Source of the DNA: Polytrichum commune | Taxonomy: Eukaryota; Streptophyta; Polytrichopsida; Polytrichales; Polytrichaceae | Direction of reading: 5' to 3' | Assembly: GCA_950295325.1 (NCBI GenBank) | Contig: OX485806.1 | Location: 37,698,001 to 37,758,000 of the forward strand | DNA: 60,000 nt | Shown here: piece after piece, positions 1-12,271 of the stretch | Numbering within the stretch: the stretch's first letter is position 1 | Layout: each line of letters starts with the position of its first letter | Program-made: the position numbers and the translations under genes | The notes under the pieces: model-generated | The model's input: only the letters and a program-made list of their open reading frames with translations | Databases searched by the model: none | Told to the model about the DNA's origin: nothing

Positions 1-2790
1 ATGTTTGTCGCGTGATTGTTGGGGTTTTAGGCTAATGAGTAATTGGTTTTTCAAATTTCTTGTTGTTTTTATGTTTTGTGTGAGTTTTGTGATGAACAGT
101 AGGTTTTGTCTGTAGAGGATGGTGTCATGGTTTTAAAGTTGTATTTGTGGGATCCATTTGGAGAGGTTGGTGTGTGGGGTTTGCCAATGGCAGTGAAATT
201 TAAATGTATGTTATTTGGCTCCCCATTTGTTTTTTTGTGTATGGATTTAAAACTATAGACGTATGAGATGGGGGTGCCTAGGGGTTATGTGGTAGTGTGA
301 TATCTTGGGTGTCGAGTAAAGTTTGGGAATGTGGGAGGTGGTGTGGGTGGTGATGTGTGGTATGTGTTTGGGGGGAAGATGGTAGTGACTTGTTAAAGTG
401 CAATTTTCAATATTCTAGATGCGGTATGGTATTTATCTTGGAATTCTTTAATGTATGCATTTGTTGGTGTGATCTTGAATTTGGGATAGGGCAATAATGT
501 TGAAGGAGAGTTTTTAAAGGATTTTTTCCATATTGGATATTTGTTGTGAGGTGAGAGTGAGGTAAAATAGGTTTTTTTTGTACCAATCTTCTTTTATCAA
601 AGAGTTGTTGAGAGAGAAAGTGGTGTCTATGGAGTCTAGATGGATGTTGAAGTGTTTTTTTAGTATGTATAGGGATCTAGTGATTGGTGATCTAGAGCAC
701 GTTTGGTATTTTAATTACGGGAGGGGTACAACTCCACCGTATTTGTTAACTATAAATTTCACTATTCCTTGGAATGTCTGGCCTAATGGGCTTGGTTATT
801 AATGTGTGAATCGTTCACTAAGTGTAGTGACATATCTTGGGAGTAGGGAAAATGCTTCAATGCCAAATGTTTCATGGGATGGTTGAGCAAGGATGTTGGG
901 GGGAGTCTTTGGGGATCTTACATTGTGAGTTTGATGAGGAGTTTCAATTTCTTGATGTCTGGGATAGAAAAAAGGGTTGCATAAAAAGTATATTTGATGC
1001 CCGAGAAAATGACTATGTTGAGGGTTTTTATCTCTTGTTGTAGTGATGCGGGTGACAATGGTAAGGCCATGCTTTTTCTTTTTCTTTTTTGACTATAGTG
1101 AGATCTTTCTATATGGCTTATTTAGAGGATGGGATTAGTTGTATTCCTAGGTATGTGTATGGTTTGTTTTATGAGAGGATGGGGAGTTGTTGTTGTTTTT
1201 AGTTGATGTTTTGGGCTTTTAGGTATGTGGTAAATGTAAGGGGTTGTAGTTTGATTTGTTGAGCATCCTCTAACTACACATTTGTTTAAGCCTAGTTTCG
1301 TGTAGACCTAGTCAACGTATTGTCTTAGTTGGTGGAGTTGGGGTTGTATGTGTTTTATATTGTTGGTGAGGATGGCTAGATTGTCAACGTAGGTTGTGGT
1401 TGTGATATTATTTGGTGAGGTGCTAAAGTGATATCCTAGTTGGTTGTAATGATAATAGTGAGGGGGTGGTATTGTGTGAGATGTTGAGTTTGATGGGGCA
1501 TATCATGATGGGAGGAACAAATAGGGGTGGGAGATTGTGTAATCTTCTTAGAGTGAGTTTCCATGTACACTGCTTGCCCACTAGATTCTAGTGTGAATAA
1601 AGACAAACCGGCCCAAATGTAGAGGATTCAAGTGGGTTAGGGTTTGTATGTGCCCACTAGCTACTTCCGTCTTCTCAAATCTGGGCCCACCCACTAACCT
1701 CCTTCTCCTTCTAAAACTGGTCTTCAAAACCTTTGGTGACCAACACTTGTAGGTTGAAGATTCTTTAGTAAACACATGGAAGTCTAGATGCCCGTGTCCA
1801 TGGCCCTCCACATTCTAGTGGACCGCCATAATGTGCTTGGATGGTGGTTTGCGCTTAAGTACATGTGAACACCTCCGCCCCCCTGCTTTCTAAACTCTAG
1901 TGGGTGAGCAACCTACATGGAAACTCACCGTTTGTACAGTGAGAGTACCTACTAGCTATGCATTTTGGAGGATAGTGTTGTATTGTGTTGGTATGGGGCT
2001 TATGGCGATTATTAGGGTGTATATGATATGTGGGGTGTGCTATGCTCAGAGGTGTTGATCATGTTTGGTTAGATGAGGGAGCTTTTGGTTGAGGTTGATG
2101 TTGTGTACGGGAGGTTGTACAAAGGGAAGGAATGTGTTGAATAGTGTGGTGTATTTAGACTTTATTGTTGTGGAGTTTTCTTGGTGGTATTGAGAGTATT
2201 TTTGTTGGAATATTTTTGGCATATTATGGAGATGTGGTATGTAGGTCATGGGTTTGGAGAGATATCTCCGACGAGTAGAAGGAGGGCAGAGGAGTTTCAC
2301 GTGTAATAATGAATAGTTTTACATTGGGATGTTTTAAGGCGTGTATATGGGACGTGATGGAGGGCTCTTATAAAGCTCGTATTTACTATGAGAGTGGTTA
2401 AATTGTTGTTATACATGTGGTCAGGGTGGTGGTGTAATTGAGTATGTTGGGTGTACTTCGTATGTATATAAAGTTTGGCTTTGAATGGTGTGCCAGTGGG
2501 TGTGTGAAAGTGTAGGGGCGATCTTGGAGATAGGTGGTATATCCATGGTACGTGTTTCCCATTGTGTGGTGTTGATGTTGAGGATCTTTATAGTTGTTGC
2601 ATGTTTGTGTGATGTGAGAAATAAACTTAATAGTATGAGGGTGCAGTATGCATTTAAGGTGGATATGTTTGTGGAGGGTTTTATTTGGTTTGGGATGGGG
2701 ATTAGGTGCATGTATTTTGTTGTTATTATGTTGATGTGGTTTTGTGTAGACTTGTAAATTTGTGTTTTTTGTTAGCATACATTTCGGGAA
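1..2790. other. C-poor, strand-asymmetric intergenic block
   Basis: There is no gene I can support here. The + strand is very rich in G and T and poor in C: for example, 301-360 holds 29 G and 2 C. Reading frames that stay open on the minus strand (such as 2398-2991) do so because few stop codons form in this composition, and their predicted proteins (Thr, His, Asn and Ile rich) resemble nothing I recognise. Normal composition returns after about 2,790-3,060. The block is interrupted at 1,553-1,928 by an element of normal composition, so the C loss is older than that insertion or did not act on it. This may be a heavily mutated old retroelement; that is inference. Confidence 0.6.
1553..1928. 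mobile_element. MITE-like element with about 33-bp inverted ends
   Basis: The left end (from GTGAGTTTCCATGTA at 1,553) and the reverse complement of the right end (ending at 1,928) match over about 33 bp with a few differences, including a shared CCCACTAGA. The interior has normal C content, unlike the DNA on both sides. I could not define a clean target-site duplication, so the exact ends and the superfamily are open. No coding capacity. Confidence 0.5.
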
Positions 2791-3134
2791 GATGATAAGA
2801 ATCCACAAAAGAAGCTTGAACTCTTTATTGATATAAATATAGATAGTACACAAAGCAAGTAGAATGAGCCATTGATGTGAGCCTATGAGGGAGTTATTCA
2901 TTGTATATGGTGTAGCCTTGCTGATCATTGTTGGTTGGTGGTGGGTTGTGGAAGCCCGGAGGTACTTGGAGTTGAGGTAGTGTTCCTTCATTGTGCATTG
3001 GCAGGTGGGAGGTTAAGTGGTTGTGGGCCAAAAGGCTTGGGAGGGTGGTAGCTAAAGATTGTGCTATAGCTTGTAGGCATCACAAAATTTTGGATTGGAA
3101 AATTAGATCTTCCTTGATTTAGTTAGGGTCATGA

Positions 3135-3370
3135 GAACTGCATGTTTGTTGATTCCTTCACTAAATACATATGTCCCCAAATTGTCTTCATTGTTGAGTG
3201 TGGAGTAGTTAATAAAATTGATAACATAGTCCTATTTCTTTTCAATGGGTGTCTCTAAGGTATTTGTTCTTTGATACTCATTGAACCCTCATTGAGCCAC
3301 ATGCCAATCAGATATAGGTGTCTGGTTAAGAAAAATAACCAAATAACATCCACATACATTAAAATGTATA
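3135..3370 (-). repeat. DR1 dispersed repeat, minus orientation
   Basis: Reading the minus strand, this resembles the left part of other DR1 copies (for example 29,545-29,760): the GTGTTATTTGGTTA-type start, a segment like GGACACCTATATTTGATTGG, then a stretch like AAGAACAAACACC and a later TTGTTGAATTC-type tail. It is diverged and degenerate. DR1 encodes nothing and its class is unknown. Confidence 0.5.
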
Positions 3371-3436
3371 TTGACAACAAAACATATCCATCGTCTCATT
3401 TGCAGCTGAGCGATCGACTTGAGTCCTCAAAAAGTA

Positions 3437-3606
3437 ACATTACATTATTCATATTCATAACAATGTTATATGGGACTGACAATATTCCACAAAATATTCT
3501 CAAATATTCCCACATTCATTTATAATAATATTTTGTGGGAAAATTCAAGAATATTCTATATAATATTGTTAGTCCCACAAAACATTGTCATGTATCTGAA
3601 TAATGT
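3437..3606. mobile_element. 170-bp foldback MITE with TA flanks
   Basis: Nearly the whole element is palindromic. The left arm, with ACAATGTTATATGGGACTGA, pairs with a right arm whose complement reads ACAATGTTTTGTGGGACTAA. It is flanked on both sides by TA, which would fit a Tc1/mariner-type target. The left arm carries a 5-bp duplication (ACATT twice). The superfamily is not certain from the ends. Confidence 0.5.
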
Positions 3607-6600
3607 TATGCTAATCTACAAGAAAATTGAATATATATTGAATTACACTGCACTTTGACCTTGAAGTTCTGTAAATGGCTCAGGACAAATAGTGTGGGTA
3701 AACCATTATGTCCGAGCATTGTGGTCACAAAAACACAGGAAAATGAATGAACATGATGAATTGGCTGGCCGGAAAAGCGAGAGTTAAAGTTATGGGTTGG
3801 GACACCCACATGAAATGATACTCTTTATTGATGATATACCATAGCACCATGGCAGTTTTGGCGTTTATTATATTAGTTTGGGAATTTTTGAAAAGTAGTA
3901 ATTTTGTAAATAGAATGGGATTATAAGAAAATGTTGTAGTTTTTAGAATGGGCTCTTGAACATAAATAAATAGTTTGACGATGGTTTGTTTGATCCATTG
4001 TTGCGAATACGGTAGTCTTCATATTGACCTTTTTTTGGCCACATATAGGTGAATGCATGGTATCAAAGATGAAGTTCAACAGGTTGTATCAAAACTATGG
4101 TAATACCAATCAAATATTGATATTTTATAGGTATGTCTAGGAGAGAAAATATTTGTACACTTGAGTTATTATTTGGGTCAATATCATTCGAAGCCACATC
4201 AATGCTAGGGTGACTTTTCCCACATCTGAATTTTTGGATGGTATATGAACCTGGACACTATCAACCAAAAAAATAAAAAAAATAAAAAAATAAAAAGAAA
4301 GGTCAAATACCCATAGCTTGTTGGTATCAAAAATTTGAGAAATCCTCATTAGAACTTGAATGGTATTAAAAAAATGTTACCAAACCAACATTGGTGGCAA
4401 CCATGTAAGTCCCCGAGGGGTGGACTCTTCTTTGTAAACCTAAATGACGTGCATGGGTCACTATGAAATTAAACCCCTTAAATATGAGAAGTTTATAGAG
4501 GAAAAAAAAATGTATACATACTAACGGCATTCTAGAAAATGGACTCATGTATTTATACTAAGCTTTTTAATTTAGTATGACAAATGCCTCCACTATGTAT
4601 ACAAACCATACTTCATGAATTAAATAATAATTCATTGCATATAAAATCCACCTTCACTTTCCAATGAGAAAGTTATTGATTTTTTTTCATCCATAGCATG
4701 TAACTCAACAATTATATCAAACAAACAAAGATGAGAGCACAAAAACTAAGCCACAATCTAAGTTAGAGAGCAAAACTAAAGGAAGCCCATGAGAGCTCCA
4801 AGAGCCTTTAGATTGTAACAACCTAAAACCCAAATGCGGACCCTAACAAGAAGACACATGGTAGTCATTGATGACTATAGCCATTTGAAAACGAAGGATG
4901 AAAATGTGAAGCAGATGACACTAACACATGTATTATCAAAAAAGTTCCCTACACCTTAAGGGCCCCTTTTGCACATCTACCTTTACTTCATAAAATTTAA
5001 TAACCTTTTTAGATGTACACACTAGAGAAAAAAATACCTCTCCCTTATGTATACTATGTACGCTAACGCCTCAAATATTACCCCATCTTACACTCATGTT
5101 AATTCATACCTGGTATGATTCCATATATAGCATTTTAGACCCCAAATTACTCTAGTAACATCAATTCGTGTCTTATTAATCACAAATCTATCAAATAGTT
5201 GTTTTTAATTGAATCCCATACATGGTAATTCCAAATAACCTTCTCTATGTACTAACATCCAAATGTGTCTTTTCCATGTGGATAACTTGGGTAATTGGTG
5301 AGGACTAATGTATAACATAATGTCCACCAACTTCAAATATCATGTGGGCCACATCAAATGCTAATCTGCAATAAAGAAATTAAAAGCTCCAAATACATGA
5401 CAATGTGGGCCACTTAATTAATTGATTATTTTCAATATTAGCATAGGTGATTAGCCACTTTAAGTGGAAGTGTAGGATTACAAATACGATTTGTGATATT
5501 TTATGACAATATGAGTCATGTCTTGCACCGGATTTTTTCATCCACATCGTATTATCTTTCACTATTTGATAAAGAGCCTTTGCCCAAACGTGTGAAATTT
5601 AAGCTTAATTAGTAATTTGGGCTCCCTTGGACATGAATGAACTTACACTCTCTTGGTCAAAGGTAAGTACATTTTATGTTTATGGTACTCAGTGCCACCA
5701 AACTAGCAGTGTCAATTACTTTATTATGAGGCTTATGTCTAGATGACATTAATGGTCAACAAGTTGACCATCAACATATACACATGTCAATTGGCATTAG
5801 TATATTCATTATTCCACTATCTTTCTCTTGTTTAGGACACAAAGCTATCATTTCAAGTATTTCAATATGTGATGCTAAATAATATGCTTTGAAAATGACT
5901 CACTTCACAAAGTTACTTATACTGATGAATAGTGTCATGTTGACATTAAGTAGACGTGACATTTCTAGGCCTACATGCAAATTAATGTATGTGGCACTAG
6001 GTGCCATAAATGACTCAACACAAGGACTGCTCTAGTAAAGAGGTTGTCTTTATTTGGTCAGTGTGGCATCATGCCAATGACCATGAACCGGTAGTGAGCC
6101 AAACTCAAAATGACAACTATGCTTGCCAATTCATAATGTGTGTGCACAATGGTGATATGCCAATACAACGATGTCAACCAAACTACTATAGTGACCATGC
6201 ATTCGAATCCAAGAAGCCATTTAGAACTCATAATGAACCAATCCATAATCCACATTGTGTGTATTGTAAACAACACTCTATTAATGTAGAGTGATGTGTA
6301 GTTCAACTCTTTGAGAGCTAGAAGGTAATTTCCGAGTAGGATTCAATTAACATGTGACAAATTTCTTCCGCTACATGTATTGAACTTCATTGTGACGCTA
6401 TGTTTACATCTCTTCCTTATGCCATGATGAAGTCTTCAAATGAGATCCAAGTGGTTTTGCCCAACAAAGCCATACGTAAAAGTCCCTCAAAGAGGGACAA
6501 AACAGTGGGTCCGATCCATCTCTAAGAAAACTCTCTATAAAGAGCTCGTTAGCTCATTGTGTATCAAAGCCTATTCTGAAAGCTGGGTGACAATTCTGGG

Positions 6601-8315
6601 ACCTCTTCTACCACCTCAAAGTTTTTGACAAAAAAAATAGGGTATAAATAAGGTATGTGCATGGGCACAAATGTCTTCAATCTTGGATCAGCCTATGCAA
6701 GGCTAGCGTGACCCACCCATAAGTTCAAATAAATCAGATAAGTAGCGTAAGATAAGTTAGAAAGCCGGTTTACTACCCTAACACCACTCCTTGTGTATGA
6801 GAATTTAAACACTGCAAAAACTTAGGCTACTTTGTGCTAATTCTCATAAACCCAAGGTTTTGAGACTAAACCTATGGTTTCATCTCCTTTGCTTTACAGA
6901 TAACTCCAATGTAGGTAAGACAATGGTAAAATTTGAGAGGAAGATAATTGTTTTTTTTTTAAATTTAATTTTATAAGGGGGGTCGGAATAGAGAGCCCTA
7001 TACTGCACCTATGAAGATACTTGCAATCCTGGCTAGTGCTTGTCTCCACATAACTCTTGTGGTGTCCGATTTGGTTGTACTGATGTTGCTATCTGCATGT
7101 CGAAATTGTGCCTCTAGCTTTACGCACATGGAATCCCACATCAATGTGGAAGGTTGGTGGGAGTTTGCCTTTACTCGACCCATACAACGTCGAGGACACT
7201 TTCATTTGTACCATGCCCGTTCGCCATCCTAAGATACCATGTTCGCCCCATGTGAAGTGGACTAGGGATTCGTGGTGTCTATGTAAACTTATTCATCGCA
7301 TTACATAGCAATCTTCTAACACCAGGGTGTTGCACTCCTGGTACTGGGAAGTTTATAAGAATATTTCTTCATTTATGTTGGGTCACACTTCACAAAATGA
7401 ACAGTATTTAGTTTGAGTGTTGGGCACTTCGTGACGGTAAACCGATAGCTTGGCCGACGCTATGGCTTGAGAGACATTATCCGGTCTACTGGCTGGCTTG
7501 CAAGTTTGGTGGGGTCCCACATGGCTAGCAACACTAGTTATACATGTTTATGATGCCATCATTTGTTTAGGGCTGGGAATCCTTTGTGTTGGATCTTGCA
7601 ACCTTTGTGCTCTATGCTAGGGCTTCCCCTATTTAGAAAGGAATCACGCCCACTAGCCTAAGTAATGTTTGTGTAGGAAGGTGAAGATGTAGAAAATGAT
7701 TAATTTGAATGAGAAATTGACTTACAGAAGTGCCATCAAAAACCCCAAATTAGTCTATCATAGAGTGCGTTCTCTTTCATCTTTACTAGTGCTGGAATGT
7801 AGTTTCCATGTGGGATTCAAGAAGTCTCAACCCATGTAAGATTTGGCACATGACAAAACTTGTAGAGAATATAAGTATATTTTTTCGGAATAGAGAGTCT
7901 TCTACAGTTGTGGGCTCTAGATTAAATGAATTGGTCCTCAACCTTCTAGGGAACTTCTTTCTACAAGAATTCTTTCATCCATGTGCTTCGTAGCATCTAT
8001 GCGTTTTGTTACACATCGAACTAGTTCTAGTATAATTTAGGGCACACGTCCATTTGTTGGCTGTGGCAAAAACCACTACACTAAATATCTGATTTAGTGT
8101 GACCCTAAAAATTAGTGTGCCATGTATTTAACTTGCCCCATCAATAACCAAACACTTCAAATTTGACTAGCTGTCTTACATGGATATTAATGTAACCTCT
8201 TCCATGAATATTCCTGCACCATGTAACACAATTCTCGGTCACATGTCATAAGTATGTGAGAATGATTGTGTGTTCTTTGGAACAAAATGTGTGAGAGTAC
8301 ATGTGTGCATCTTAA

Positions 8316-9085
8316 GGTATGCAAGTGTTATTCAATTACTTTTCTTGATTGGACACTTAGGGCGGGTTTAGACTTGGAGTCAAGGCTCAAAAATGGGTTG
8401 GGGTGAAAGAAATCCACTCCTCTCATTGGTAGAGAGGCTGGGACTTGCCTCTTCAAGTTTACACCATGAGTTGGGGCCAATTAACAAATAAATTATTTTA
8501 TTCATCATGACAATGGCCTCAAGCCTTGGAAAAGAGAGCTCCCAACATTGTGGACTTTTTCCCTCTAGTTGAGGCCATTGTCAGAGCTTTTATTTGCTTG
8601 TAGTAGTTTATTCTTTGAGCATTGAATAGGAGGGGAGAAATTCTAGATTTATTATACTGAACTCATTATCCATAGAATAGTTCATGAGTACGTTGGAACC
8701 TCTCATAAACCTCTCATAATTGCAGCCTCCAAATGGCCCCAACCCCACCTAAATAGGTTTACACATGAAAGCAATGAATGAAGTTAGGTTACTTTCTTTT
8801 TAATGGCCTTGGAGGCCCATTTGCATGCCACATGGGACATATTGGCCTTCGTTCACAATGGCCTTGGCCCCAAGTCTAAACATGCCCTTATATTTGATTG
8901 GTGTGTGATTAGGTGAGGATCAAAGAACAAACGTCATAAAGACACATGTTTAAGAAGAGGTTGGACTATGTCTTCAAAATTTCTCAACCACTCCACACTC
9001 AGTAGTGAACATAATTGAGATTCGTTAAGGAATTAACAAACATGAATTTATGATATTCATAACTTAGTAAGGGGAAGTTCAATGT
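8316..9085 (+). repeat. DR1 dispersed repeat split by a MITE
   Basis: Bases 8,316-8,359 and 8,891-9,085 are the two halves of one DR1 copy. Joined across the 528-bp MITE they read GGACACTTATATTTGATTGG, matching the uninterrupted copies at 30,121 (GGACACCTATATTTGAGTGG) and 24,993. The tail matches the copy at 29,600-29,790 (AGTGAACATAATTGAG, then AACAAACATG). Confidence 0.65.
8360..8887. mobile_element. Tourist/PIF-Harbinger-like MITE, TSD TTA
   Basis: The element is 528 bp. The left end GGGCGGGTTTAGACTTGG and the complement of the right end GGGCATGTTTAGACTTGG agree at 16 of 18 positions. It is flanked by TTA on both sides (8,357-8,359 and 8,888-8,890). A 3-bp TTA or TAA duplication with GGG/GGC-starting ends is the hallmark of PIF-Harbinger MITEs. 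Related DR1 copies elsewhere in the window show the empty site, which confirms the boundaries. Non-coding. Confidence 0.75.
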
Positions 9086-9284
9086 CTCACACTATGGCCA
9101 AAACTTAAGGTGAGAATCTTTGCGCTATACATTAGAGTTATTTGTAAAGTAAAGTAGATGAAATCACGTGTTTAGTCCCAAAGCTTGAGTGTGATGTACC
9201 TAGATGAAAAGATTTAATGTTGGATTATGCAAGAAAGAAAGACTAACCATATCTTGTTGTACTTTGCATGCGAGCAAATGGTGA

Positions 9285-10215
9285 TTTGAAGTCAGACAAC
9301 TCCAGAGAAATAATTGAGTCAAACAACCCAAGAGAGAATGATGCACAATGGCTAGACAACCCATGAAGGAATTGTGCACAGGAGTTAGAGAGCACCTGAT
9401 CGAAGATCTTTGCGTTGGAGTTAGATAGCTCCAACTGGGAGTTAAACACCTCCCTCTAGGCACAAGCACAATCAAGTACACAACTTCATAATATTTCATG
9501 TTTCAAAACTATATACTAACTTTGAATTTTGTGAAGGAAAAAATCATAAACATATGAAAAACACACTGATCTACAAAGCCAATAAATTTTATGTTGATAA
9601 TTTTTTTCTTCAAGAAAATTTTACATATTTTGATAGACAATGCAAGTAGTGTACAAATAGATATATTGAACACGTAATTGTCTAAAATTTGTTTAAAAAT
9701 GATAAGATTACAATTAATTGATATTCTCTACAAAATATTATAATGCGCCCTCAAGTTCATAATGGATTCAAGGAATATGGAAAAAAAATATATCTTCAAA
9801 ATATTTAAGGTCATGAAATCTATGTCCAAAACTAAATTTAGCCATTACCTTTTGAGTAGTTATTTTAATATAAAGTGTTGAAGATCTCATCTTGACATTT
9901 TATGTTTGAGTACCTAATACAACAATAGAAGGCATCATGAAAAATATCCAATTTAAATAATTCTTTGCTTCTACATTTAGGCATTTGACCAAATCAATTT
10001 GTAGTTTTAGTATACATGAGCACTTTTTCTGTATACTTGACCGTGTTTGCTCCCCTCTGGAAGATCTTTGTGTTGGAGTTAAACAACTCCCAACGGATGG
10101 ATGTTATTCATTGGAGCTAGATAACTCTCAACGAATCAAAATAATTGGAATTAAATAGTTCCAACTAGAATGATGGATGAATGAATTTAGTTGGAATTAG
10201 ATAACTTCAACTAGA
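9285..10215. repeat. Spaced array of about 20-bp imperfect palindromes
   Basis: A motif of the type TTGGAGTTAGATAGCTCCAA recurs, for example near 9,415, 10,072, 10,111, 10,145 and 10,190, with weaker versions between 9,285 and 9,390. Each has inverted 5-7-bp arms (GGAGTT/AACTCC) around a short A-rich centre. Spacing in the right block is about 35-45 bp. The array is divided by about 590 bp (9,457-10,049), and the segment starting GAAGATCTTTG occurs on both sides of the gap. Confidence 0.6.
9457..10049. mobile_element. Probable insertion with degenerate inverted ends
   Basis: The left end reads GGCACAAGCACAATCAAGTACAC. The complement of the right end reads GGAGCAAACACGGTCAAGTATAC, sharing CAAGTA and most flanking positions. 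Both sides carry CCCTCT, a possible remnant of the target duplication. It separates two blocks of the same palindrome array, which supports a later insertion. AT-rich, no coding capacity; class unknown. Confidence 0.4.
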
Positions 10216-11398
10216 AAATGGGTGAATGAATCACATGGAAATTGGCCTACAACTTTAGTATCACATTGTTTCTAATCAACAAGCTTCAAATCATAGTCCC
10301 GGTATTTATATCCACTTGATATCTACACATAAAATCCCATGTTTTTTTTTTGGGGGGGGGGGGGCACAAATTGAAAACATCAGTTGCAAAGGAACTTAAA
10401 AAAAGATCCCATGTTTTTAGCTATATATCCTCACTCTATTTATGAATATTTCTAATAACATGGTTACTAGGTATCAAGTTTAGATTTCTTTCAATATTAA
10501 AATTTTGTACCATTCTGGAACATGAAATGAACAATAAATGCCCAATACTCGTACAAAAAATAAAAAATAAAAAAATGTTATGTTTTTATTGGTTTGTTTT
10601 CATTTCCGTTTTCGTTTATTTTTGTGGTTTTGAAACATATGAAACACAAATGACCATGTTTGATATACCAAACTTGTGGTATGTGGGCCTAATTTGGACA
10701 ATTTGTACAATTAGCTTGGCTCTCCTAAGCCACAACATTCTTAACCCCTAAAGGACCCATTGACCTTTTACATAATCCAAGGGAAAACATGACTAGGGTT
10801 GAAGACATTAACCCTTTCAAATTTATCAAAATGAACTTGGTACATAACATATGGTAGTTTATAGTGTGCGAGCATGTTAAACCTTCTGCAAACTCTTTGT
10901 GGTAGAAAAATGTATCCTATAGTATTAAAATTTATCAAGTATAATTCTTGAAGGCACAAAATGAGATTTTTTTAGTTCAAACTTTCACCCAAGTTTTGAA
11001 GGCCACATACATTTGATTTAGTTGACTTTTCTTTGGCCATATAAAAAGAATTGCAAATAATGAGATAATATCCATAAAACCGGACCCTATGAATGAGATG
11101 TACCCATGTACATTAGGGGGAATTACCATTATTTTGCACTCACGTGGGGTCCAACCTTCTACATTGAGTGTGCTTCCCGTGAAACCCATCTAGAAGAGGG
11201 AGAATGATCATGAATACCATCATTTCCTTCCAAACCTCATCAATCCTTTTTCTAATATTGGAGACTTGAGTATGAAGGCGGTTTTTGAGGAGCATCCATC
11301 AAGGGCCCAGCTTGCCAACTATTGACCATGTGTGCCCCCTTAATTCATGGTGGATTTTCTATGGAGTACATATTTAGGTTAAGTCCATGTTACCATAA

Positions 11399-11843
11399 GG
11401 GGCGGTTTACACTATGGACCATGAAGTCGTCCCACGGCCGTCTAAGCGATGTGATTGGACGTTAAAGTCGTCCCGGGACGACTTGGGTTTACACCAAGGA
11501 AAAAATGGCAGAGTGACCACGGAGGTTGAGGTCCACAAAATATTATTTTTTAAGCCTATTCTATCCACTGCCATGGTCCAACGGGTTTTCCGTTGGGACA
11601 AGCAAAAGAGGTGGTCCGGGAAAAAGAGCAAGGGCCCATGTCAGAAAAATGCCGTTTTAAGCCTTTTTGGTGCATGGTCATTCTTCATGGTCCACATTCG
11701 GTTTACACCTAGTGAAGGGCCCATGAACCATGAAAACTAATATTTTAGTAACTTGGACCATGGAAGTCGTCCCATGAAGTCGTCCCACGCAAAATAGGCC
11801 CCTTACGTGGGACGACTTCATGGTCCATAGTGTAAACCGCCCA
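11399..11843. mobile_element. Young Tourist/PIF-like MITE with 37-bp perfect TIR
   Basis: The element is 445 bp and flanked by TAA (11,396-11,398 and 11,844-11,846). After one mismatched outermost base, the inverted ends match perfectly for 37 bp, starting GGGCGGTTTACACTATGG. The decamer AAGTCGTCCC recurs inside the ends and interior on both strands, including a perfect 20-bp palindrome at 11,465-11,484. The opening motif GGGCGGTTTACAC is shared with the other PIF-like MITEs here. Non-coding; the open frames inside it on both strands are a result of the inverted structure. Confidence 0.75.
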
Positions 11844-11846
11844 TAA

Positions 11847-12200
11847 GACTCAATAGTTAACATGATTGGGGGTATCCTATATGACCACTTAATGAACATG
11901 AGAATCTTCACGTGGATAATGAATAAGGTACTCATGTGAACTCCTGAAAAATATGAGGCAAATGCCTACGAGCACGATTTAGATTTTGGTAATCATCTTG
12001 CACTAATTGCGTGCTTCATGTCCTCCAAGAAGTGGGTGCAGGTAGAAAAATATCCATCTAAGGCATGTCGAAGACAATGTTTGGGGAAGATTATGAGCAT
12101 AATCGGTGAAAAACCTAGTGTTCTTAAGTCCAACCGGTTACATGTTGTGATCTTTCGGTTTTCCTTAATTAACAAGGTATATTCTATAGGTTCCTCTAGT
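11847..12200 (+). repeat. DR1 dispersed repeat, right part
   Basis: Matches 25,045-25,250 and 16,440-16,640 through segments like ACATGATTGG, ATGAGAATCTTCAC, ATATGAGGCAAATGCCTACGA and CATCTTGCACTAAT, then CAAGAAGTGGGTG as at 19,090. The left part is displaced by the MITE at 11,399-11,843. No coding content. Confidence 0.55.
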
Positions 12201-12271
12201 TAACATGATTGGTAATTTTCCAAAAGTTTTGTACTCAACTGGTTCATATGTAACTAGCAGCCGGTTCCCCG

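Larger units (their letters stand above)
2791..8359. other. Intergenic, repeats only
   Basis: AT-rich DNA without a supportable gene. It contains a DR1 copy (about 3,135-3,370), a 170-bp foldback element (3,437-3,606) and many short chance open frames. The frame at 6,010-6,294 has an equally open antisense frame and no recognisable domain, so I do not call it. I see nothing else. Confidence 0.5.
8891..11398. other. Intergenic, palindrome array and AT-rich DNA
   Basis: No gene seen. The stretch holds the tail of a DR1 copy, a spaced array of small palindromic motifs (9,285-10,215) with a probable insertion inside it, and a homopolymer run of T followed by a long run of G near 10,340-10,365. 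The open frame at 10,527-10,751 is a chance AT-rich frame. Confidence 0.5.

Noticed and set aside
2398-2991. 197-codon minus-strand frame
   Set aside because: It is open because the strand is depleted in G (C on the other strand), so few stop codons form; the peptide has no recognisable domain.
6010-6306. Overlapping 94- and 82-codon frames on opposite strands
   Set aside because: Neither has a domain or a coding bias, and mutual openness is common by chance in this AT-rich DNA.
9285-10215. Spaced palindromes as a CRISPR array
   Set aside because: The window is plant nuclear DNA, the repeats are too degenerate, and there are no cas genes.
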